In this document: piece by piece, positions 55,263 to 63,315 of the stretch
Layout: each line of letters begins with the position of its first letter
Position numbering within the stretch: position 1 is the stretch's first letter
Source: VXNF01 sp965116465
GTDB lineage: Bacteria; Actinomycetota; Acidimicrobiia; Acidimicrobiales; CATQHL01
DNA length: 64,000 bases
Assembly: GCA_965116465.1 (NCBI GenBank)
Contig: OZ220687.1
Coordinates: forward strand, 682,001 to 746,000
Reading direction: 5' to 3'
Notes under the pieces: generated by a model
The model's input: the letters and a program-made list of their open reading frames with translations, nothing else
Told to the model about the DNA's origin: nothing
Databases searched by the model: none
Translations under genes and position numbers: made by a program

Positions 55263-56594
55263 TCAGTGGTCGGCCGAACCCACGCCGCGCTCGCCGCGTG
55301 TGAACCGGCCTCCCGTCGGCGACACCTCCGGGACGTCGTCCACGCGGCAGGCCAGTTCGATCATGACCTGCAGGAGCACATCGGCTCCGGCGGCCAGGTC
55401 GGCGGGCGCGGTGTACTCCCCGGGATTGTGGCTGAGCCCCTTGTGGCTCTGCACGAAGATCATCCCGGTGGGACAGACCCTCGCCAACATCTGGGCGTCG
55501 TGGCCCGCGCCCGACGGCAGCCGCTTCACACTGTGACCCAGGCGCCGGGCGGTGGCCTCGACGAGGTCCACCACCGGCAGGTCGAAGATGACCGGTTCGA
55601 AGCGGGCCATGGACCGGGTGGAGATTCCCACGCCCTCTGAGGCGGCGATCCGCTCGATGCTCGTGGCCATGAGCCGCTCCGCCTGCTGGAGCTCCAGTTC
55701 GTGGATGTTCCGCATGTCGACACAGAGTCGCGCCCGGCCGGCGACCACGTTCACGAGGTCGGGGTGCAGGTCCATGACCCCCACCGTGGCGACCTGGTAG
55801 CCGCCTATGTCGTCGGCGATCTCCCGGGCCGCCACCGCCACCCGCGCAGCGGCGTGGCCGGCGTCGCGGCGCATGTGCATCGGCGTCGTGCCGGCGTGGT
55901 TGGACTGCCCGTCGATGGTCACCTCCTGCCAGGAGATGCCCTGCACGCCCGTGACCGCCCCGATGGTGGTGCCTTCCTGCTCCAGCACGGGGCCCTGCTC
56001 GATGTGCAGTTCCACGAAGGCGAACGGCGCAGGAGCCGGGCAGGGGGCGGCTCCCCGGTAGCCGATTCGGTCCAGTTCGGAACCGACGGACACCCCGTCG
56101 CGGTCGGTGATGTCGAGTGCCTCCTCGACGCTCATGCCGCCAACGAACGTGAGGCTCCCCAACATGTCGGGCGGGAAGCGCGAGCCCTCCTCGTCGGTGA
56201 AGAAGGCGACCGCCAGCGGGCGCCGCAGCCGCACGCCGGCGGTGCTGAGGGTCTCGATCACCTCCAACCCGGCGAGAACGCCCAGATTGCCGTCGTAGCG
56301 GCCACCGGTCCGGACGGTGTCTATGTGGCTGCCGGTCATGACGGGGGGACCGTCGCTGCCGCCCGGGTAGACGGCGACGACGTTGCCCACGGTGTCCACC
56401 GTGACCGACAGGCCGAGGTCGCGCATCCATCCCACAACCAGGTCCCGCCCGTCGCGGTCCTCGTCGGTCAGGGCCAGGCGGCAGTTCCCGCCGTCGCCGG
56501 TGTCGCCGATCTGCGCGAGAGCCTCCAGGCGGCCCAGGAGCCGGTCGATGTCGATCCGCAGGTCACCCAGACCGCTGTTCGGAGAATCGCTCAC
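55263..56594 (-). CDS. M20-type N-carbamoylase/allantoate amidohydrolase
   Basis: 443 aa from the GTG at 56594. Family blocks appear in order: VMTGSHIDTVRTGGRYDGNLGVLAG with metal ligands His and Asp, FFTDEEGSRFPPDMLGS with Glu-Glu, FVELHIEQGPVLEQEG with His, the lid-domain SNHAGTTPMHMRRDA, and a final SHKGLSHNPGEYTAPADL with the last His. It hydrolyses N-carbamoyl amino acids or ureido acids to ammonia, CO2 and the amino acid. The promoter region contains a 24-bp palindrome shared with the divergent thiamine-binding/HTH genes. Confidence 0.9.
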   Translation of the reverse strand: MSDSPNSGLGDLRIDIDRLLGRLEALAQIGDTGDGGNCRLALTDEDRDGRDLVVGWMRDLGLSVTVDTVGNVVAVYPGGSDGPPVMTGSHIDTVRTGGRYDGNLGVLAGLEVIETLSTAGVRLRRPLAVAFFTDEEGSRFPPDMLGSLTFVGGMSVEEALDITDRDGVSVGSELDRIGYRGAAPCPAPAPFAFVELHIEQGPVLEQEGTTIGAVTGVQGISWQEVTIDGQSNHAGTTPMHMRRDAGHAAARVAVAAREIADDIGGYQVATVGVMDLHPDLVNVVAGRARLCVDMRNIHELELQQAERLMATSIERIAASEGVGISTRSMARFEPVIFDLPVVDLVEATARRLGHSVKRLPSGAGHDAQMLARVCPTGMIFVQSHKGLSHNPGEYTAPADLAAGADVLLQVMIELACRVDDVPEVSPTGGRFTRGERGVGSADH

Positions 56595-56606
56595 GTGCCT
56601 ATGCTC

Positions 56607-56630
56607 ATTGACACCCCGGGGAGTGTCAAT
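56607..56630. promoter_or_regulatory. 24-bp palindrome in divergent promoter region
   Basis: ATTGACAC (56607-56614) and GTGTCAAT (56623-56630) are perfect inverted arms separated by 8 bp. The site lies between the leftward carbamoylase gene and the rightward operon that encodes an HTH protein. It is a good candidate operator for that protein. ATTGAC may double as a -35 on either strand. Confidence 0.62.
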
Positions 56631-56663
56631 GACCCCACCGGCGAACCGACGATCGGCACTGCC

Positions 56664-56942
56664 ATGGGAATCGCGCACATCGAGTTCTTCGTCGAACCCT
56701 TCTCGGAGGGGTCACCCGGACCGCACGTGGCGGCGGCGATCGCCGCCTTCGAGGATCTCGGCATCGCCACCGAGGTGGGGCCCTTCGGCACCACCGCCTC
56801 CGGCGATCCCGAACAGTTGGCGCAGGCGGTCGCCGTCATGATCCGCGACGCCACCCGGGCGGGCGCCACGCGGATCGCCCTCCGCCTTGAACGTGCTGGT
56901 CTCGAGCGCCCCGACGCGCCGGCGCCCCCCGGCGGCGGATGA
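56664..56942 (+). CDS. Thiamine-binding (MTH1187/DUF77) family protein
   Basis: 92 aa from the ATG at 56664. GIAHIEFFVEPFSEGSPGPHV, GIATEVGPFGTTASGD and the helix QAVAVMIRDATRAGATRIALRLE give the ferredoxin-like fold of this family, whose members bind thiamine or related pyrimidines. It overlaps the HTH gene by 4 bp (ATGA), so it may supply the ligand signal to that regulator or bind a pathway metabolite. Confidence 0.78.
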   Translation: MGIAHIEFFVEPFSEGSPGPHVAAAIAAFEDLGIATEVGPFGTTASGDPEQLAQAVAVMIRDATRAGATRIALRLERAGLERPDAPAPPGGG

Positions 56943-57331
56943 GCGACGGCGAGCACCCGCTCTGGCGGACGCTGCGGCCGGTGGCGGCCGCGGTGGGGGG
57001 CGAGTTGCTGCCACCGGGCGAGCGGACACCGGGCGACATCCCCCTGGAGTTCGAGGGCGAGACGGTCGGGGTGCTCCGCCTGCACGGCCTCGACGGCGCG
57101 CTCGGGCGCCTGATCGAAACGGTGGAGCGGGAACTGGGAGATTCGCTGGCGAAGCTGTCGCGCACCGACAAGCAGATCGCGGTGCGGCTGCTGAACGAGC
57201 GGGGCGCCTTCCTACTGCGCAAGGGCGTGGAGGACATCGCGGCGGCCATGGGGGTCAGCCGCATCACCATCTACAACTATCTCAATGTCATGGAGCAGCC
57301 GGCTTCGGGCGGTCGCGACCGCCAGGGATAG
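56939..57331 (+). CDS. YheO/DauR-type HTH transcriptional regulator, short form
   Basis: 130 aa. The C-terminal HTH reads VRLLNERGAFLLRKGVEDIAAAMGVSRITIYNYLN, the HTH_22 pattern of YheO/DauR proteins, which usually have about 220 aa and a full N-terminal PAS-like domain. Here only about 75 residues precede the HTH, with PLEFEGETVGVLRLHG possibly the last PAS strands. It is coupled to the thiamine-binding gene. Both may control the adjacent carbamoylase or the BMP-type transporter, which converges on it after 25 bp. Confidence 0.78.
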   Translation: MSDGEHPLWRTLRPVAAAVGGELLPPGERTPGDIPLEFEGETVGVLRLHGLDGALGRLIETVERELGDSLAKLSRTDKQIAVRLLNERGAFLLRKGVEDIAAAMGVSRITIYNYLNVMEQPASGGRDRQG

Positions 57332-57356
57332 CGACCGCACGCCGCGGCCGGCGACC

Positions 57357-58880
57357 TCAGGCTGCGTCGCCGGCCACTCCCGCCATCCAGAGGCCCAGGC
57401 GTTCCACAGTGGCCTCGGCCCGATCCAGGACGCCCATCATCCGGCCCTCGTACATCACGCCGATGCGATCCGACAGCGCCAGGACCTCATCCAGGTCCTC
57501 GGAGATCAGCAGGGTGGCACACCCCGCGGCCTTCTGGGCCACGAGTCGGCCGTGGATGTACTCGGCGGCACCGACGTCCACGCCGCGGGTGGGCTGGGCG
57601 GCCAGGATCACCTTCGGCTCCGCCGAGAGCTCCCGCGCCAGGATGAGCTTCTGGATGTTGCCGCCGGAGAGGTTCGAAGTCGGCACGTCGATGTTGGGCG
57701 TCTTGACCGCGAACCGCTCGACGAGATCCCGGCAGTGCTCCCGGATGGCCCCGAGCCGCAGGAATCCCCGGCGGCTGAACTCGGTGCCCTGGTTCAGCAG
57801 GACCAGGTTCTCCGCCACCGAGAACATCCCGATCACGCCGTCGCGCATGCGTTCCTCGGGCACGTAGGAGAGCCCCGCGTCGCGCACCCGCCGCGGGTGT
57901 TCGCCGGTCACGTCGTGGCCGTCTATGCGGACCCTGCCCTGCTCCACGGGTCGCAGCCCGGCGATCGCCTGGGCCAACTCGGACTGACCGTTGCCGGACA
58001 CCCCGGCCAGTCCCAGGATCTCGCCGGCGCGCACGCCGAAGGACATCCCCGCCACGGCCTCGTCCCCGCGGTCGCTCAGAACGTGCAGGTCGCCCACCTC
58101 GAACAGCGGCTCACCGAGTTGCACGTCGGGGCGGTCGGGCACCATCTGCACGGGGCGCCCGACCATCAGGCGGGCGAGTTCGGACCGGTCGGTGGTCGCC
58201 GGTGTGGTCTCCCCCGCCACGCGGCCGTCGCGCAGCACCGTGATGCGGTCCGAGACGGCCATCACCTCGTGCAGCTTGTGCGAGATGAAGACCAGACCCC
58301 GACCGTCGGCCGCCATACGGCGGAGGACGACGATCAGCTCGTCCACCTCCTGGGGGGTGAGCACCGCGGTGGGTTCGTCCATGACCAGGACGGTCGCCTC
58401 CCGGTAGAGGGCCTTGAGGATCTCCACCCGCTGGCGCTCCCCCACGGCCAGTTGCCAGATGGGCACATCGGGATCGACGCGCAGCCCATAGGTCTCGGAG
58501 AGTTCGCGGATCCGCTCCGCCACCGCCGGGAGGTCGGTGAGCGGGCGACGGCTCGACTGCAGTCCGAGCGCCACGTTCTCGGTGACGGTGAGGGGTGGCA
58601 CCAGCATGAAGTGCTGGTGGATCATGCCGATGCCGCATTCGATGGCCGCCGACGGGGAGTCGATCGTGACCCGCTCGCCGCGCAGCAGCACCTCCCCGGC
58701 GTCGGGACGGTACATGCCGTAGAGGATCTTCATGAGCGTGCTCTTGCCCGCTCCGTTCTCCCCCAGCAGCGTGTGCACCTCGCCGGCCTCGAGGTTGAAG
58801 TCGACGGCGTCGTTGGCCAGTACGCCCGGGAACTGTTTTGTGATCCCGCGCATCTCCAGCAGCGGCGGGGCGGCACTCAT
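57357..58880 (-). CDS. Nucleoside-type ABC importer, dual ATP-binding protein
   Basis: 507 aa with two NBDs. NBD1: Walker A GENGAGKST, the variant signature LAVGERQRVEILKAL and Walker B VLVMDEPTAVLTP. NBD2: degenerate Walker A GVSGNGQSE, signature LSGGNIQKLILAREL and a Walker B region ILAAQPTRGVD in which the usual acidic residues are replaced. This is the YufO/NupA pattern of BMP-associated nucleoside importers. It is the last and apparently intact gene of an operon whose middle two genes look damaged. Confidence 0.9.
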   Translation of the reverse strand: MSAAPPLLEMRGITKQFPGVLANDAVDFNLEAGEVHTLLGENGAGKSTLMKILYGMYRPDAGEVLLRGERVTIDSPSAAIECGIGMIHQHFMLVPPLTVTENVALGLQSSRRPLTDLPAVAERIRELSETYGLRVDPDVPIWQLAVGERQRVEILKALYREATVLVMDEPTAVLTPQEVDELIVVLRRMAADGRGLVFISHKLHEVMAVSDRITVLRDGRVAGETTPATTDRSELARLMVGRPVQMVPDRPDVQLGEPLFEVGDLHVLSDRGDEAVAGMSFGVRAGEILGLAGVSGNGQSELAQAIAGLRPVEQGRVRIDGHDVTGEHPRRVRDAGLSYVPEERMRDGVIGMFSVAENLVLLNQGTEFSRRGFLRLGAIREHCRDLVERFAVKTPNIDVPTSNLSGGNIQKLILARELSAEPKVILAAQPTRGVDVGAAEYIHGRLVAQKAAGCATLLISEDLDEVLALSDRIGVMYEGRMMGVLDRAEATVERLGLWMAGVAGDAA

Positions 58881-58942
58881 GTGTGGACTCGCTCCGTCAC
58901 GCCGGATCTCCTCGAGGTCGTCGGTCGGGTTGCCGCCGGCCA

Positions 58943-58976
58943 GGAGCCGGGCCGGGGATACCCGCGACCCGGCTCC
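58943..58976 (-). terminator. Stem-loop between BMP protein and ATPase genes
   Basis: GGAGCCGGG (58943-58951) pairs perfectly with 58968-58976, and an inner GGG/CCC pairing shortens the loop. It sits in the 108-bp gap after the binding-protein gene and may be an attenuator or 3'-end stabiliser. No T-run. Confidence 0.5.
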
Positions 58977-58988
58977 GCCGGCTCGGTT

Positions 58989-59858
58989 CTAGGAACCGGT
59001 GTCGATGCTGCCGTCGATGATGCCGGCGACGGCGGCCTCGCCGATCGCACGGATATCGCCGGACAGGCCGTAGGCGTCGTTGAAGGCAATGTTCAAGCCG
59101 CCGTTGGCGAGGGTGATCGTGAACGCCTCGCCGCCCTTGACGCCCCGATCGATCGCAGCGGCGATCTCCGAAAGGATCACCTCCCACTCATAGACCTGGT
59201 AAGCCACCACGATCTCCGGCGCCAACTCCGCCTGAACGGCCTGGGTGGCGAACCACGCCGCGCCCTCACGCTGAGCGACACCCACAGCACCCACGACCAT
59301 CTGCGCCGTGCCGGTCATCACGTCCGCGCCCTGCGAGACGTGCGCCTCGGCAGTCTCGGCGGCCTTGGCCACATCGCTGAAGGACTCCGTGTACACCACG
59401 TTCACGTCCACAGTGGAGTCCTGCGCACCGGCGCCGGACACGAAACCGTCCACGAACAGCTTCGCATCACCCACCTCGATGGGCCCCACAACGCCGATCA
59501 CGCCCGTGTCGGTCAACGCAGCCGCCATCGAACCGCGCACATAACCGCCCTGATCCGACGCCGCCGTATAGGCGAACACATTCGGCAAACCGAACGTGTC
59601 GGTCGACGTGCCCCACGCGAACGACGTGTCCGGGAAGTCCGCCGCGATCTCCTGCAACGACCCGCCGTACTGCGAACCGTGCGCGATCACCAGATCGAAC
59701 CCGGCCTCCGCGTACTCCCGGATCGCAACCGCCGCATCCTCCACGATGAAGGTCCCATCAGTGACCTCCACCTCCAAAGGACGCGTCTCACCCAACGCCG
59801 CAACACCATCCACGATGCTCTGCGTGAACGCCAGATCATTCGACGCCGACGGCGCCAC
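58989..59858 (-). pseudogene. BMP-family solute-binding protein, 5'-truncated (no signal peptide)
   Basis: 289 aa if the GTG at 59858 is used. The BMP/Med fold is clear: VAPSASNDLAFTQSIVDG, AGFDLVIAHGSQYGGSLQEIA, FPDTSFAWGTSTD, GVIGVVGPIEVGD and QGADVMTGTAQMVVGA. The family normally starts with a lipoprotein signal of 25-40 residues. Here the frame upstream of WRIVAPSA runs into permease DNA read out of frame, and no signal peptide or ribosome site exists. As encoded the product could not be exported. It overlaps the truncated permease gene by 23 bp. Deletion is the simplest explanation; misassembly must be excluded. Confidence 0.72.
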
Positions 59859-60582
59859 AATTCTCCAGCGCCAGCACGGCCCCCGCCGCGCCGGCGAGGG
59901 TGTTGCCGATGAGGATGGTGCCGTAGCGGGTGCGGGCCACGCTCACGCCCAGGCTGTCGGCGGCCGAGGGCGTCTCGCCGACGGCCCGGATGTTGAGCCC
60001 GAACGTTGTGCGGTTGACGAGCAGGGTCACCGCCGGCACCAGCAGGAACGCCAGGTAGATGACGAGGCTGTGGTTGTACAGGTCCGGATACTTGATCTCG
60101 AGGCGGCCCTCGGGGAGTGTGAAGTCGAAAAGGCCGTCGAAGCCCAGGATGGGGCGCGGGGTGCCCACGAGCTGGCGGAACAGCAGGTCGCTGAAACCCA
60201 GACCGAAGAGGTAGATGCCGATGCCGCTGATGCCCTGCTCGGCGTGGAGTGTCACCGTGATGAAGGCGTACACCAGCCCCATGACCATGCCGATGCCGAG
60301 GCCCGTCAGCAGCCCGTACCACGGCTGGCCGGTCTGCACCGTGGTGTAGTAGGCACCGAAGGCCCCCAGCAGCATCACGCCGTCGACGCCGAGATTGAGC
60401 ACGCCGCTGCGCTGGCCGACGCTCTCGCCGACCGCCGCGATGAGATACGGCGTGGCGAGCCGGATGGCGGCGGCCACGATGGCCACCAGCGTGGCCACCG
60501 TGAAGAAGCCGCTCCAACCGTCGCGGCCCTGGGCGAAAACCGCCACGGTCGCGAAGTCGATGGAGGCGAGGGCGGGGATCAT
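59836..60582 (-). pseudogene. BMP-type ABC importer permease 2, 3'-truncated
   Basis: 248 aa, whereas this family usually has 300 or more. It starts normally and has the membrane segments and the ISGIGIYLFGLGFSDLLFR and IRAVGETPSAADSLGVSVARTRYGTILIGN coupling region. It then breaks off at AGAAGAVLALE, after which NCGAVGVE and a stop are read from binding-protein DNA in another frame. The final two or so membrane helices are missing. It overlaps the start of permease 1's stop (ATGA). A non-functional subunit is likely unless the product assembles without its C-terminus. Confidence 0.72.
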
Positions 60583-61742
60583 GGCTGCTCCGGCTCGTCG
60601 CCGGATGACGCTGCAGAAGTGCCCGCCGCCTCGGTCCCGGTGCCGTGGCCGCGATCATCATCGGAGCCCGCGGCGAGATCGAACCGCTCCCCCAGGTGGC
60701 GCGCCCAACGCACCGCCCGGTCGCTGCTGACGATGAACACCACCACCAGGCCGCTGAGCGCCACGACGAGCGGCGTCGCCACCTGTACGGCCCGCTGCAG
60801 GGCGTTCGCCCCCACCAGCAGGCCGCCGAAGAGGATGGCGGCCGGAATCGTCCACAGTGGATGCAGCCCGCCGAACAGGGCCGCCACGATGCCGTTGAAT
60901 CCGGCCAATTGCGTGAACCCCGCCGGACCGCTCTCGACGCTGAGCCGGTGGGCGACGGAGGAGAACACCAGCACCGCGCCGCCGAGACCCGACATCATGC
61001 CGCTGAGCGTCAGCGCCTGCACGATCCTGCGCTCCACCTTCATGCCGGCATAGCGGGAGGCGTCCCTGCTGCCGCCGACCGCCCGGATCTCGTAGCCGAG
61101 CGACGTGCGCCACAGCAGGAAGAAGACGGCGACGGCGACCACGACACCGATGACGATGCCGAGGTTCATCTGCGGGTCCCCGAGCAGGATCGGCAGGTCG
61201 GAGTTGGGCGACAACCGCCTGGACTGGGCGATGTGGTTGCCGGCCTCCACGGCGGCCTGATCGATCATCGGCCCCAGCAGCAGGTACTGCATCATGTACC
61301 CCGCCACGATGTTGAGCATGATCGTGGAGAGGATCTCGTTCACGTTGGCGTAGGCCTTCAGCACGCCCGGGATGAAACCCATGCACGCCCCGCCGACCGC
61401 CCCGGCGATCAGCGCCAGCGGCAGGAGCGCCCCGCGAGGCAGATCCGGGAGCGCCAGCACCACGACCGTGGAGAGCAGCGCGCCGGCGATGATCTGCCCC
61501 TCCCCGCCGATGTTGATGACCGAGGCCCGGAAGGCGATGCAGATGCCCACGCCCACGAGCAGCAGCGGCGTCGCCTTCACCGTGGTGTCGGCAAACTCGC
61601 TGATGCCTCCGAAGGCACCGCTGAACATGGCGCGGTAGCCCTCGACGGGGTCACCGCCGAATCCCCAGACCATGGCCGCGCCGACGAGGAGCGCGGCGAC
61701 CGTTGCGGTGAGGGGAACCAGCGGGCCCATGACACGCCGCAC
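60579..61742 (-). CDS. BMP-type nucleoside ABC importer, permease 1
   Basis: 387 aa from the GTG at 61742; the ATG at 61730 is an alternative, and the Arg-rich stretch RRVMGPLVP favours the longer form. About eight to ten membrane segments, with FRASVINIGGEGQIIAGAL, the family-defining segment, near residue 70 and EIRAVGGSRDASRYAGMKVERRIV as the ATPase-contact loop. The last 35 residues are polar and acidic. It is coupled to the truncated second permease and itself looks complete. Confidence 0.88.
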   Translation of the reverse strand: MRRVMGPLVPLTATVAALLVGAAMVWGFGGDPVEGYRAMFSGAFGGISEFADTTVKATPLLLVGVGICIAFRASVINIGGEGQIIAGALLSTVVVLALPDLPRGALLPLALIAGAVGGACMGFIPGVLKAYANVNEILSTIMLNIVAGYMMQYLLLGPMIDQAAVEAGNHIAQSRRLSPNSDLPILLGDPQMNLGIVIGVVVAVAVFFLLWRTSLGYEIRAVGGSRDASRYAGMKVERRIVQALTLSGMMSGLGGAVLVFSSVAHRLSVESGPAGFTQLAGFNGIVAALFGGLHPLWTIPAAILFGGLLVGANALQRAVQVATPLVVALSGLVVVFIVSSDRAVRWARHLGERFDLAAGSDDDRGHGTGTEAAGTSAASSGDEPEQP

Positions 61743-61896
61743 GACGCGCTGGACGACCCAGTCGCTGATGCGTGAACACCGTCACGGCCCCGGCAACCGC
61801 CCTTCCTCGTCGAAGCGCAGCCCCACTGTAGAGAGCCGGGGCATCTGCCGCCGGTCATCGCCGCCGGGGGGCTCGGGTAGCCTCGTGCCGAGCGCT

Positions 61897-63246
61897 ATGC
61901 CACCGGTCGACCTGCGCGCACGCGCCCGTTCCCGCTCGCACGTCTCCGCCGAGGTCAGCGAGGTCGCCGGCCGGCCCGCGGTCGTCGTGCGGCTCGGAGC
62001 CGACGAATCCAACCGCGCCATCACCATCGACGCCGGCGAGTCTCTCCGGGCGGCCGTCGAACTGGCTCTGGAGAAGCGGCTGCCGATCGTCGGGTTCGTG
62101 GCGGCGACCGGTCCCGACGTCGGCGGCGGCATCACATCGGTCCACGGCTGGGGAATCGCGGCCCGCTCGCTGGTGTCGGCCTCCGGGGTCGTGCCGATCC
62201 TGTTCTCGGTGACGGGACCCATGCTGTCGGGACCCGCACTGCTGCTCGGCATCGCCGACCAGGTCGTCATGGTGAGCGACGTCTTCGCCTTCGTGAGCGG
62301 GCCGGCCATGGTGGAGCAGTTCACCGGCGTCCCCGTGGCCGCGCCGGACCTGGGCGGCTCGGCGGTGCACGCAGACCGCAGCGGGGTGGCCTCGCTCGTC
62401 GTGCCGGACAGCGCCACCGCCGCCACTGCAGTCGGGGAACTGCTGCGGTTCCTGCCCCCGCACGTGGACGAGATCCCCGAACGCCTGCCCACCGAGGATC
62501 CCTCCGATCGCGCCACGCCCGAGTTGGCCGATGTCATCCCGACCTCGGCCACCGGCGGCTACGACGTGCGCGCCGTGCTGGAATCGGTGTCCGACGACGG
62601 CTCGGTCATCGAATTGCGCGCCGGCTGGGCGCCCAACCTCGTGACCGCCCTGGCCGCCGTGGACGGCTACCCGGTGGGGATGGTGGCCAACCAGCCGCAG
62701 CATCTCGCCGGCACGCTCGACATCGCCGCCTCCCAGAAGGGGGCGCGGTTCGTGTCGTTCTGCGACGCCTTCAACCTGCCCATCGTGACCTTCGTGGACA
62801 CACCCGGCTTCCAGCCCGGCAAGGATCTCGAGTGGCGGGGCATGATCCGCCACGGCGCGCAGATGGCCTATGCCTACGCCGCCGCCACGGTCCCCCGGAT
62901 CTGCGTGACGCTGCGCAAGTCCTACGGCGGGGCCTACATCGTGATGGATTCGCGCTACATGGGCAATGACGTGGCCTTCGCCTGGCCCACCGCGGAGATC
63001 GCCGTCATGGGGGCCAAGGGGGCCACCGAGATCCTGCACCGCAACGCGGAGGCCGCCGAGCGGGAAGCCCTCGAGGAGGACTACGCGACGCGATTGCTGA
63101 ACCCCTACCGTGCCGCCGAGCGGGGTTCGGTGGATGTCGTGATCGATCCCGCCGACACCCGCCGGGAGGTGGCGGACTCGCTGGCGCTGCTGTCGTCCAA
63201 GCGGGAGGAGATCCCCGGCAACCGCCACGGCAACACCCCGCTGTAG
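61897..63246 (+). CDS. Acyl-CoA carboxylase carboxyltransferase-family subunit (short form)
   Basis: 449 aa from the ATG at 61897 (a GTG at 61885 is possible), shorter than the usual 510-530 of AccD/PccB proteins. The N-terminal half is divergent, with TGPDVGGGITSVHGWGIAA and SGPALLLGIADQVVMVSD. The C-terminal half is canonical: CDAFNLPIVTFVDTPGFQPGKDLEWRGMIRHGAQMAYAYA in parts, then LRKSYGGAYIVMDSR and AVMGAKGATEILHR. It would carry the carboxyl transfer of acetyl-, propionyl- or similar acyl-CoA. No biotin carboxylase gene is adjacent. The shorter N-terminal half may alter acyl-CoA choice. Confidence 0.84.
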   Translation: MPPVDLRARARSRSHVSAEVSEVAGRPAVVVRLGADESNRAITIDAGESLRAAVELALEKRLPIVGFVAATGPDVGGGITSVHGWGIAARSLVSASGVVPILFSVTGPMLSGPALLLGIADQVVMVSDVFAFVSGPAMVEQFTGVPVAAPDLGGSAVHADRSGVASLVVPDSATAATAVGELLRFLPPHVDEIPERLPTEDPSDRATPELADVIPTSATGGYDVRAVLESVSDDGSVIELRAGWAPNLVTALAAVDGYPVGMVANQPQHLAGTLDIAASQKGARFVSFCDAFNLPIVTFVDTPGFQPGKDLEWRGMIRHGAQMAYAYAAATVPRICVTLRKSYGGAYIVMDSRYMGNDVAFAWPTAEIAVMGAKGATEILHRNAEAAEREALEEDYATRLLNPYRAAERGSVDVVIDPADTRREVADSLALLSSKREEIPGNRHGNTPL

Positions 63247-63315
63247 CCCGCCGGCCTGCGCTTTTCCCCGAAGCTGCGAATCTCGGTATCATCTCGCCGG
63301 AAAGGCGGGCAAGAC

